Shown here one piece after another: positions 56,817 through 64,000 of a stretch of DNA of 64,000 bases. Made by a program: the position numbers and the translations under genes. This stretch comes from Cupriavidus taiwanensis (GTDB lineage Bacteria > Pseudomonadota > Gammaproteobacteria > Burkholderiales > Burkholderiaceae): the NCBI RefSeq assembly GCF_900250115.1, contig NZ_LT984803.1, positions 2,755,583-2,819,582 of the forward strand, in the 5' to 3' direction. Below the pieces are notes generated by a model. It saw only the letters and a program-made list of their open reading frames with translations. It had not been told where the DNA came from and ran no database searches. Each line of letters opens with the position of its first letter. The first letter of the stretch is position 1.

Positions 56817-57833
56817 GTGAAAGTCTTCCGCGGCCTGCCTAACGCCGAGAGCCGGGCGCCCTGCGCGCTCACCATCGGCAATTTCGACGGTGTGCATCGC
56901 GGCCACCAGTCGCTGCTCGCGCGCGCGCGCGCGGCGGCGGATGCGCGCGGCCTGCCGCTGTGCGTGATGACCTTCGAGCCGCATCCGCGCGAGTTCTTCA
57001 CGCCGGACAAGGCCCCCACCCGCATCGCGCTGCTGCGCGACAAGCTGGAAAGCCTGCGCCGCAACGGGGTGGACCGCGTGGTGGTGGAACACTTCAACGC
57101 CCACTTCGCCGGCCAGTCGCCGCAGGAATTCGTCGAGAACGTGCTCTGGCATGGCCTGCATACCCGCTGGCTGCTGGTCGGCGACGATTTCCGCTTCGGC
57201 GCGAAACGCGCCGGCGACTTTGCCTACCTGCAGGAGGCCGGGCGCCGCTTCGGCTTCGATGTCGAGCAGATGGGCTCGGTGTCCGAGGGCGGCATCCGCA
57301 TCTCCAGCTCGGCGGTGCGCCAGGCGCTGGCCGATGGCGACCTGGAGCACGCGCGGCGCCTGCTCGGCCACGGCTACGCCATCAGCGGCCACGTGATCCA
57401 CGGCCGCAAGCTGGGCCGCGACCTGGGCTTCCCGACGCTGAACCTGCGCATCTCGCACAAGCGGCCCGCGGTCAGCGGCATCTTCGTGGTACAGGTGCAC
57501 GGCATCGCCGATCATCCGCTGCCCGGCGTGGCCAGCATCGGCGTGCGCCCCACCATCGAGGACGCCGGACGGGTGCTGCTGGAAGTCCACCTGTTCGATT
57601 TCAATGAAAGCCTGTACGGCAAGCTGGTGCGGGTCGAATTCATGAAGAAGCTGCGCGACGAGGCGCGCTTCGACTCCCTGGACGAACTGACCGCCGCGAT
57701 CGCCAAGGACAGCGCCGATGCGCGCGCCTTCTTCGGCCTGACGGCGCCAGGCGCCGCGGCGGCGGCTGCGGTGGCGACGGACGGCAGCGGTGGCCGCGAT
57801 TTCGCCACCTCGGCCACCGACCGAATTAGGTAG
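56817..57833 (+). CDS. ribF: Bifunctional riboflavin kinase / FAD synthetase
   Basis: RibF phosphorylates riboflavin to FMN and adenylylates it to FAD. The 338-residue protein has the N-terminal nucleotidyltransferase domain with ALTIGNFDGVHRGHQSLL, FEPHPREFF and the RISSSAVRQAL motif, and the C-terminal kinase domain with GRDLGFPTLNLRI. The last 30 residues are an Ala/Gly-rich tail (APGAAAAAAVATDGSGG). The start is GTG 56817 (MKVFRGLPNAES). It lies upstream of ileS-lspA, the usual order in proteobacteria. Confidence 0.94.
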   Translation: MKVFRGLPNAESRAPCALTIGNFDGVHRGHQSLLARARAAADARGLPLCVMTFEPHPREFFTPDKAPTRIALLRDKLESLRRNGVDRVVVEHFNAHFAGQSPQEFVENVLWHGLHTRWLLVGDDFRFGAKRAGDFAYLQEAGRRFGFDVEQMGSVSEGGIRISSSAVRQALADGDLEHARRLLGHGYAISGHVIHGRKLGRDLGFPTLNLRISHKRPAVSGIFVVQVHGIADHPLPGVASIGVRPTIEDAGRVLLEVHLFDFNESLYGKLVRVEFMKKLRDEARFDSLDELTAAIAKDSADARAFFGLTAPGAAAAAAVATDGSGGRDFATSATDRIR

Positions 57834-57953
57834 CGGCCGGGGCCCCGCATCCCGCTGCGCGGGCCCGGTTCGCACGCCGCCTGCCCCAGCCTTCACGCGC
57901 GCCCGCCGGCCCAGCGCCGGCCGCGCGCCAACCGAATTGCCCTGAGAATCGAA

Positions 57954-60845
57954 ATGTCTGACGACAAACGCGCCAAGCCCGAGAAGAACAAGTATCCCGT
58001 CAACCTGCTCGACACGCCCTTCCCGATGCGTGGCGACCTGCCCAAGCGCGAGCCGCAGTGGGTCAAGCAGTGGCAGGAGAAGCAGATCTACAAGAAGATC
58101 CGCGCGGCGCGCAAGGGCGCGAAGAAGTTCGTGCTGCATGACGGCCCGCCGTATGCCAACGGCGATATCCACATCGGCCACGCCGTCAACAAGGTGCTCA
58201 AGGACATGATCATCAAGGCGCGCGGCCTGAGCGGGCTCGACGCCGTCTACGTGCCGGGCTGGGACTGCCATGGCATGCCGATCGAGATCCAGATCGAGAA
58301 GAAGTTCGGCAAGGGCCTGCCGGTGCAGGAAGTCCAGGCCAAGGCGCGCGCGTATGCCACCGAGCAGATCAAGCGCCAGATGGTGGACTTCGAGCGCCTG
58401 GGCGTGCTGGGCGACTGGGACCACCCCTACCTGACCATGAACTACAGCAACGAGGCCGACGAACTGCGCGCGCTCGGCAAGATCATGGAAAAGGGCTACG
58501 TGTTCCGCGGCCTGAAGCCGGTGAACTGGTGCTTCGACTGCGGCTCGGCGCTGGCCGAGGCGGAAGTCGAGTACAAGGACAAGGTCGACCTGTCGATCGA
58601 CGTCGGCTTCCCGTTCGCCGAGACCGACAAGCTGGCGCACGCCTTCAAGGTGCCGTTCGAGCAGATTAGCGCGAAGCCGGGCTGGATCGTGATCTGGACC
58701 ACCACGCCGTGGACCATCCCGAGCAACCAGGCGCTGAACGTCCACCCCGAGGTGGAATACGCGCTGGTCGACACGCCGCGCGGCTACCTGATCCTGGCCA
58801 CCGAGCGCGTCGAGGAGCAGCTGAAGGTCTACGCCCTGGAAGGCAAGGTCGTCGCCACTGCCACCGGTGCCGCGCTGTCGGAAGTCCGGTTCCACCACCC
58901 GCTGGCCAAGATGGACGCGGGCTATGACCGCCTGTCGCCGGTCTACCTGGGCGACTACGTCACTACCGACACCGGTTCGGGCATCGTGCACTCGGCGCCG
59001 GCCTATGGCGTGGAAGACTTCCAGTCGTGCAAGGCGCACGGCATGCCCGACAGCGACATCATCAGCCCGGTGATGGGCAACGGCGTCTATGCCGGCACGC
59101 TGCCGCTGTTCGGCGGGCTGTCGATCTGGGATGCCAACCCCAAGATCGTCGACGCGCTGCAGGAATCGGGCAACCTGTTCAATTCGCACAAGTACACCCA
59201 CAGCTACATGCACTGCTGGCGTCACAAGACGCCGATCATCTACCGCGCCACCTCGCAGTGGTTCGCGGGCATGGACGTGGATCCGGCCGAGGAGAACGGC
59301 AAGCCCGTGCCGACATTGCGCGAGACCGCGCTGGCCGGTATCGAGGCGACCGAGTTCTATCCGTCGTGGGGCAAGCAGCGGCTGCACAACATGATCGCCC
59401 ACCGGCCGGACTGGACCCTGTCGCGCCAGCGCCAGTGGGGCGTGCCGATGGCGTTCTTCGTGCACAAGGAAACCGGCGCGCTGCATCCGCGCACGCCCGA
59501 ACTGCTGGAAGAGATCGCCAGGCGTGTCGAGCAGCACGGCATCGAGGCCTGGCAGACGCTGGACCCGGCCGAACTGCTGGGCGACGAAGCCAGCCAGTAC
59601 GAGAAAAACCGCGACACGCTCGATGTGTGGTTCGACTCCGGCACCACGCACTGGACCGTGATCCGCGGCTCGCACCGCGACGACCTGTACGACCCGGGCG
59701 CCGACGAGGCCGAGGGCCGCCTGGCCGACCTGTATCTGGAAGGCTCGGACCAGCACCGCGGCTGGTTCCATTCGTCGCTGCTGACTGCCTCGATGCTGTA
59801 TGGCAAGCCGCCCTACAAGGCGCTGCTGACGCACGGCTTCACCGTCGACGGCGAGGGCCGCAAGATGTCGAAGTCGGTCGGCAACACCGTGTCGCCGCAG
59901 GACATCGCGAACAAGATGGGCGCCGAGATCATCCGCCTGTGGGTGGCCTCGACCGATTACTCCGGCGAGCTGTCGATCTCGGACGAGATCCTCAAGCGCG
60001 TGGTGGAAGGCTATCGCCGCATCCGCAATACGCTGCGCTTCCTGCTGTCCAACCTGTCCGACTACGACCACGGCAAGCACGCGCTGCCGGCGGCCGAGTG
60101 GCTGGAGATCGACCGCTACGCCGTGGCGCTGACCGCGCAGCTGCAGAAGGAAGTGCTGTCGCACTACGAGGCCTACGAATTCCACCCGGTGGTGGCCAAG
60201 CTGCAGACCTTCTGCTCCGAGGACCTGGGCGGCTTCTACCTCGACGTGCTGAAGGACCGCCTGTACACCACCGCGCCGGATTCGAAGGCCCGCCGCGCCG
60301 CGCAGAACGCGCTGTATCACATCACCCAGGCGATGCTGCACTGGATGGCGCCGTTCCTGTCCTTCACCGCCGAGGAAGCGTGGCAGGTGTTTGCCCATGG
60401 CACCGCACACACCGACACCATCTTCACCAGCACCTATTACGCCGTTCCGGAAGTCGACGACGCCGACGACCTGCTGCAGAAATGGCATACGCTGCGCGAG
60501 GTGCGCGCCGAGGTCACGCGTCAGCTGGAAGCGGTGCGCGTGGAAGGCGAGATCGGTTCGTCGCTGCAGGCCGAGCTGACCATCCAGGCCGGCGGTCCGG
60601 TGCTGGCGGCGCTGCAAAGCCTGGGTGACGACCTGCGCTTCGTGCTGCTGACCTCGTCGGCCAAGGCCGCGCCAGCGCCCGAGGCCGGCGACCTGCTGGT
60701 GACGGTGACCCCGTCGGCGCATGCCAAGTGCGAGCGCTGCTGGCACTACCGCGCCGACGTCGGCCACAACCCCGACCACCCCACCCTCTGCGGCCGCTGC
60801 GACAGCAACCTGTTCGGCGCCGGCGAACACAGGAGCCATGCCTGA
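57954..60845 (+). CDS. ileS: Isoleucyl-tRNA synthetase
   Basis: Class I synthetase charging tRNA-Ile, 963 residues. The HIGH motif is H73-I-G-H76 in [27 protein letters not shown] is K637-S641 ([12 protein letters not shown]), the CP1 editing domain lies between them ([18 protein letters not shown]), and the C-terminal zinc site is [27 protein letters not shown]. The stop overlaps the lspA start by one base (TGATG). The minus strand is open over most of this gene, an artefact of GC-rich codon use. Confidence 0.98.
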   Translation: MSDDKRAKPEKNKYPVNLLDTPFPMRGDLPKREPQWVKQWQEKQIYKKIRAARKGAKKFVLHDGPPYANGDIHIGHAVNKVLKDMIIKARGLSGLDAVYVPGWDCHGMPIEIQIEKKFGKGLPVQEVQAKARAYATEQIKRQMVDFERLGVLGDWDHPYLTMNYSNEADELRALGKIMEKGYVFRGLKPVNWCFDCGSALAEAEVEYKDKVDLSIDVGFPFAETDKLAHAFKVPFEQISAKPGWIVIWTTTPWTIPSNQALNVHPEVEYALVDTPRGYLILATERVEEQLKVYALEGKVVATATGAALSEVRFHHPLAKMDAGYDRLSPVYLGDYVTTDTGSGIVHSAPAYGVEDFQSCKAHGMPDSDIISPVMGNGVYAGTLPLFGGLSIWDANPKIVDALQESGNLFNSHKYTHSYMHCWRHKTPIIYRATSQWFAGMDVDPAEENGKPVPTLRETALAGIEATEFYPSWGKQRLHNMIAHRPDWTLSRQRQWGVPMAFFVHKETGALHPRTPELLEEIARRVEQHGIEAWQTLDPAELLGDEASQYEKNRDTLDVWFDSGTTHWTVIRGSHRDDLYDPGADEAEGRLADLYLEGSDQHRGWFHSSLLTASMLYGKPPYKALLTHGFTVDGEGRKMSKSVGNTVSPQDIANKMGAEIIRLWVASTDYSGELSISDEILKRVVEGYRRIRNTLRFLLSNLSDYDHGKHALPAAEWLEIDRYAVALTAQLQKEVLSHYEAYEFHPVVAKLQTFCSEDLGGFYLDVLKDRLYTTAPDSKARRAAQNALYHITQAMLHWMAPFLSFTAEEAWQVFAHGTAHTDTIFTSTYYAVPEVDDADDLLQKWHTLREVRAEVTRQLEAVRVEGEIGSSLQAELTIQAGGPVLAALQSLGDDLRFVLLTSSAKAAPAPEAGDLLVTVTPSAHAKCERCWHYRADVGHNPDHPTLCGRCDSNLFGAGEHRSHA

Positions 60846-61372
60846 TGGCATCGACCACGTCCCGTTCGGCGCGCCCGGCGCGCCGCAATAAGGCCACCGG
60901 CAGCACCACCCCGCTGCTGTGGATGGCCTTTGCGCTGCTGGTGGTGCTGCTCGACCAGTTCTTCAAGATCGTGATCGTGCGCAGCTTCAGCTACGGCGAG
61001 TCGCGCCCGGTGACCGGCTTCTTCAACCTGGTATTGGTCTACAACAAGGGCGCGGCATTCAGCTTCCTGGCTGACGCCGGCGGCTGGCAACGCTGGTTCT
61101 TCACCGGCCTGGGCGTGGTGGTCGGGGCGTTCATCGTGTGGCTGCTGTATCGCCATACCGGGCAGCGGCTGTTCTGCTTTGCGGTATCGCTGATCCTCGG
61201 AGGCGCGGTCGGCAACGTGATCGACCGCGTGGTCTACGGGCACGTGGTCGACTTCCTGGATTTCTACGTGGGCCGGTATCACTGGCCGGCTTTCAATGTC
61301 GCGGACTGCGCGATCACGGTCGGCGCGGTGCTGCTGATCGTGGATGAGTTGCGACGGGTACGGCGGCACTGA
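60845..61372 (+). CDS. lspA: Lipoprotein signal peptidase (SPase II)
   Basis: LspA removes signal peptides from diacylated prolipoproteins in the inner membrane. The 175-residue protein has four membrane helices (about 24-44, 66-76/84-102, 108-126, 150-168) and the catalytic aspartates D136 (GHVVDFLDF) and D154 (FNVADCAI), with supporting GNVIDR. It is translated through a TGATG overlap with ileS. Its clients in this window include the LivK and M48 lipoproteins. Confidence 0.96.
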   Translation: MASTTSRSARPARRNKATGSTTPLLWMAFALLVVLLDQFFKIVIVRSFSYGESRPVTGFFNLVLVYNKGAAFSFLADAGGWQRWFFTGLGVVVGAFIVWLLYRHTGQRLFCFAVSLILGGAVGNVIDRVVYGHVVDFLDFYVGRYHWPAFNVADCAITVGAVLLIVDELRRVRRH

Positions 61373-61403
61373 GCCTAGCGATTACGCCAAGCAAGCCGAT
61401 GGT

Positions 61404-61436
61404 GTTCCCCTCTCCCGCCGGGCGGGAGAGGGGCGC
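61404..61436. repeat. REP-like palindrome between lspA and coaBC
   Basis: CCCCTCTCCCGCC / GGCGGGAGAGGGG hairpin around one base (61407-61433). It lacks the second GGGGAGAGGGC block found in the other copies, so it is a lone or truncated unit. Confidence 0.65.
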
Positions 61437-61492
61437 CCCCCAGCCGGCTTCCCCGGTATCATTTCCCTTTCTCCCCAGCCAGGTTCCCCACC

Positions 61493-62695
61493 ATGGATTT
61501 GCGCGGCAAGCACATCGTTCTCGGCCTGACCGGCGGCATCGCCTGCTACAAGTCGGCCGAGCTGGTCCGGCTGCTGACCAAGGCCGGCGCCACCGTGCAG
61601 GTAGCCATGACCGAGGCGGCGACGCATTTCATCACGCCGGTGACGATGCAGGCGTTGTCCGGGCGCCCGGTCTTCCTGTCGCAATGGGATGCGCGCGTCG
61701 ACAACAACATGGCGCATATCGACCTCTCGCGCGAGGCCGACGCCATTATCATCGCGCCCGCCTCGACCGACTTCATGGCGCGGCTGGCCAATGGCCTGTG
61801 CGATGACCTGCTGAGCACGCTGTGCATCGCGCGCGACTGTCCGCTGCTGGTGGCTCCGGCGATGAACCGCCAGATGTGGGCTGCCCCCGCCACGCAGCGC
61901 AACGCCGCCCAGCTGCGCGCCGACGGCGTGGTGATCCTGGGCCCGGGCAGCGGCGACCAGGCTTGCGGCGAAGTCGGCGACGGCCGCATGCTGGAACCGG
62001 AAGAGCTGCTCGACGAGATCATCGCCTTCTTCCAGCCCAAGCCGCTGCAAGGCAAGCGCATGCTGATCACCGCCGGGCCGACCTTCGAGGCGATCGACCC
62101 GGTGCGCGGCATCACCAACCTGTCTTCCGGCAAGATGGGTTTCTCGATCGCGCGCGCGGCGCGCGAGGCCGGCGCCGAAGTGCTGCTGGTGGCCGGTCCG
62201 ACCGCCCTGTCCACCCCGCGCGGCGTGATGCGCACCGACGTGCGCAGCGCGCAGCAGATGCATGACGCGGTGATGGCCCACTTGCCCGGCGTCGATGTCT
62301 TTGTCGCCGTCGCCGCGGTAGCGGACTGGCGCCCGGCCGAGGTCGCGCAGCAGAAGCTGAAGAAGGCCAACGATACCGATACGCCGACGCTGCAGTTCGT
62401 GCAGAACCCCGACATCCTGGCCGCGGTCGCGGCCCGCGCCGACGCGCCCTACTGTGTCGGCTTTGCCGCCGAAAGCGAAAACCTGGAGCAGTACGGCGAG
62501 CAGAAGCGCCAGCGCAAGGGCGTGCCGCTGCTGGTGGGCAATATCGGCCACCACACTTTCGGCCTGGACGACAACGAGATCGTGCTGTTCGACGCCGCCG
62601 GCATGACGCGGCTGCCGCGCGCGGACAAACTGTCGCTGGCCCGGCAGCTGGTCGCGGCGATCGGCCAGCGCCTGCCCGGTCGCGCGCGGCCCTGA
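61493..62695 (+). CDS. coaBC: Phosphopantothenoylcysteine decarboxylase / synthetase
   Basis: Bifunctional coenzyme A enzyme, 400 residues. The CoaC flavoprotein half (1-185) has GLTGGIACYKSAELVRLL, AHIDLSREADAIIIAPASTDF and APAMNRQMW; the CoaB half has MLITAGPTFEAIDPVRGITNLSSGKMGFSIA, VAAVADWRP and a KLKK-linked active-site loop with QNPDIL. CoaB joins cysteine to 4'-phosphopantothenate with CTP; CoaC decarboxylates the product. It lies 27 bases before dut, a conserved pair. Confidence 0.96.
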   Translation: MDLRGKHIVLGLTGGIACYKSAELVRLLTKAGATVQVAMTEAATHFITPVTMQALSGRPVFLSQWDARVDNNMAHIDLSREADAIIIAPASTDFMARLANGLCDDLLSTLCIARDCPLLVAPAMNRQMWAAPATQRNAAQLRADGVVILGPGSGDQACGEVGDGRMLEPEELLDEIIAFFQPKPLQGKRMLITAGPTFEAIDPVRGITNLSSGKMGFSIARAAREAGAEVLLVAGPTALSTPRGVMRTDVRSAQQMHDAVMAHLPGVDVFVAVAAVADWRPAEVAQQKLKKANDTDTPTLQFVQNPDILAAVAARADAPYCVGFAAESENLEQYGEQKRQRKGVPLLVGNIGHHTFGLDDNEIVLFDAAGMTRLPRADKLSLARQLVAAIGQRLPGRARP

Positions 62696-62722
62696 CTTTG
62701 CAACGCATTCCTGAGATTGCTT

Positions 62723-63223
62723 ATGACCCAGCCTGTGAACCCGACCGTCGAAATCAAGGTGCTCGATGCGCGCCTGAACGAATGGGGCCTGCCCGCCTAC
62801 CAGAGCGAGATGGCCGCCGCCATCGACCTGCATGCCTGCGTCGACGCCCCCGTCGCGATCGCGCCGGGAACACCGGCGCAACTGGTGCCGGCCGGCATCG
62901 CCGTGCACATGGGCAACCCTTACATGGCCGCGACCATCGTGCCGCGCTCAGGCCTGGGCCACAAGAAGGGGCTGGTGCTGGGCAATTCGATCGGCGTGAT
63001 CGATGCCGACTACCAGGGCCAGATCATGGTCAGCGTGTGGAACCGCAACGCGCCGGGCACCGAGCCGATCGTGATCCAGCCGGGCGAGCGCATTGCGCAG
63101 ATGATGTTCGTGCCGGTGCTGCGTCCGGTGTTCTCGACGGTGGCAGAGTTCAGCCAGGACAGCGAACGCGGTGCGGGCGGCTTCGGCTCGACCGGCGTGC
63201 ACCATGCCAAGGCCAGCGCCTGA
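62723..63223 (+). CDS. dut: dUTP diphosphatase
   Basis: Trimeric dUTPase of 166 residues that hydrolyses dUTP to dUMP and pyrophosphate, limiting uracil in DNA. Motifs: AAIDLHACVD, PRSGLGHKKGLVLGNSIGVIDADYQGQIMVSVWN, IQPGERIAQMMFVPV and the C-terminal P-loop-like RGAGGFGSTG that closes over the site. ATG 62723 is chosen over TTG 62717. Confidence 0.97.
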   Translation: MTQPVNPTVEIKVLDARLNEWGLPAYQSEMAAAIDLHACVDAPVAIAPGTPAQLVPAGIAVHMGNPYMAATIVPRSGLGHKKGLVLGNSIGVIDADYQGQIMVSVWNRNAPGTEPIVIQPGERIAQMMFVPVLRPVFSTVAEFSQDSERGAGGFGSTGVHHAKASA

Positions 63224-63248
63224 CCGTCTGCCTGCCTCGGCATGAAGC

Positions 63249-63272
63249 ACTGGCGCCCCGCGGGGCGCCAGT
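63249..63272. terminator. Bidirectional hairpin between dut and the VOC gene
   Basis: ACTGGCGCCCCG and CGGGGCGCCAGT form a perfect 24-base palindrome between convergent stops. T-tracts are short (TTT on the right, TTC on the left strand). Confidence 0.7.
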
Positions 63273-63279
63273 TTGCATT

Positions 63280-64000
63280 TCAGCCCTGCTGCTCGAACAG
63301 CAAGGCCACGCCGCTGGCGGCATGCGCGGGCACCAGCGTCTCGCGGGGGCCCAGGTCGTACGTCGGCACACCGTGCTCGCGCCAGCCGGCGCGTGCCGCC
63401 GCCAGGTCGTCGCTGCGCAGCCGGATCGCCGCATAGCCCGGACCTTCGCGCCGGATATGCGCGGTGCCGGTCGCCGACGCCAGCGCTTGCGGGGTGCTGA
63501 GCACCAGCGTGGCATCGTCGACCGCCAGGCTGCTGACATGTTCGCTGAGCTGCGTCAGTTCGCCGCCGGTCAGTTCCGCATAGGCGCGCGCGGCGGCGTC
63601 GACCAGGGACGGCGCCACTACCAGGAACATCATCGCAATGCTGTGCGCGCCATTGGCATGGCGCATCCATTCGGGCCGCCACAGCAGTTCCGGGGTGCGA
63701 TGTTCGCAGACGAAGTAGCGCGCGCCCGGGGCGTCGTCGAGCGCGGTCACGCGAAACGTGGCGGGATGCTCGCTGCCATCGTCCAGCCGCACCGGACGCG
63801 AAAATTCGATCGGGTCCGAGGTATGCCAGCCGGATGCGCGCAGGCGCGCCGCGGTGGCAAAGGCATCGGCGCTCTTGCACGACATCGCCGCACAGCCGCC
63901 GCCGCGCTGCTGGGCATCCCAGTAATACTGCCGGCTGGGGCTGGGCGCGATCACGTGCAGCAGCTCGAGGTAGTCCCGCTGCAGCATGACGCAGTGGTTC
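63280..64000 (-). CDS. Glyoxalase-like (VOC) protein, 5' end outside the window
   Basis: At least 240 residues of a glyoxalase-like protein (Glyoxalase_3 type). The frame continues past the edge: NHCVMLQRDYLELLHVIAPSP resembles the internal strand with a metal-binding histidine found about 50 residues into such proteins, so the ATG at 63987 is probably internal. A second VOC half follows (VSSLAVDDATLVLSTPQ, GYAAIRLRSDDLAAARAGWREHGVP). No substrate can be named. It converges on dut. Confidence 0.78.
   Translation of the reverse strand, partial: NHCVMLQRDYLELLHVIAPSPSRQYYWDAQQRGGGCAAMSCKSADAFATAARLRASGWHTSDPIEFSRPVRLDDGSEHPATFRVTALDDAPGARYFVCEHRTPELLWRPEWMRHANGAHSIAMMFLVVAPSLVDAAARAYAELTGGELTQLSEHVSSLAVDDATLVLSTPQALASATGTAHIRREGPGYAAIRLRSDDLAAARAGWREHGVPTYDLGPRETLVPAHAASGVALLFEQQG

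Noticed and set aside
56790..60851. 1353-codon open frame on the minus strand across ileS and ribF
   Set aside because: It mirrors clear, motif-rich genes on the plus strand; its translation is Arg/Ala/His-rich and family-free, as expected from GC-rich codon use.

Overview
The window is a chromosomal segment of a GC-rich betaproteobacterium. Gene content, gene order and protein sequences are those of the Burkholderiaceae, most likely Cupriavidus (inferred from recognition, no search was run). Almost everything is housekeeping or catabolic core. The accessory layer is one complete IS481-family element, a dispersed family of REP/BIME-like palindromes, and regulatory DNA between genes.

Layout. 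1-1.6 kb: lptG (LPS export) and a short cbiX/sirB-type chelatase. 1.68-3.08 kb: an inverted pair of REP-like palindromes whose second hairpin loop has been opened by an IS481-family element (1798-3053, 6-bp target duplication ATAAAT). 3.1-10.15 kb, minus strand: a sulfate assimilation operon, tauE-like exporter-cysI-DUF934-cysH-cysD-cysN-cobA, divergent from its likely regulator cysB (10.3 kb). 11.3-16.8 kb: a methyltransferase, a branched-chain-type periplasmic binding protein, a beta-hydroxyacid dehydrogenase, an alpha/beta hydrolase, tRNA-Leu(CAA) and an M48 lipoprotein peptidase. 17.3-20.7 kb: the aspT/asdA pair (aspartate:alanine exchange plus aspartate 4-decarboxylation). 20.9-32.3 kb, minus strand: a histidine utilisation locus, hutG-hutF-hutI-hutD-hutU-hutH, with the repressor hutC and a NitT/TauT-type ABC importer; three near-identical palindromes look like HutC operators and join the importer to the hut genes. 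32.3-35.9 kb: an epimerase-like gene and a ferredoxin-reductase gene whose start codons are 9 bp apart, then an argD-type aminotransferase behind a strong promoter, a short Arg-rich ORF and an intrinsic terminator. 36.2-41.2 kb: the livFGMH/livK branched-chain amino acid transporter. 41.8-48.6 kb: ispH, fkpB, radC, rpmB-rpmG, nadB and convergent nadA-nadC. 48.7-57 kb: an acyl-CoA desaturase, an MscS-type channel, rsmB-purN, and a response regulator facing a hybrid histidine kinase. 56.8-64 kb: ribF, ileS-lspA, coaBC-dut and a glyoxalase-like gene cut by the window edge.

How it fits together. CysDN make APS, the iron-sulfur type CysH can reduce APS directly (no APS kinase is present), CysI reduces sulfite with siroheme, and CobA with the CbiX-like chelatase serve siroheme synthesis. 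Histidine goes HutH-HutU-HutI-HutF-HutG, the five-step route through N-formylglutamate. Tight overlaps (ATGA or TGATG) at DUF934/cysH, hutI/hutF, hutD/hutI, hutU/hutD, permease/ATPase, nadA/nadC, purN/rsmB and ileS/lspA indicate translational coupling.

Most worth a second look: (1) the candidate attenuator before argD; (2) the three HutC-like operators, one lying in the spacer of the importer promoter; (3) the REP/BIME family at five loci, with the IS exactly in a hairpin loop; (4) the palindrome at the predicted livK transcription start. I found no CRISPR array, prophage or toxin-antitoxin system, and no clear candidate for a wholly new multi-gene system.
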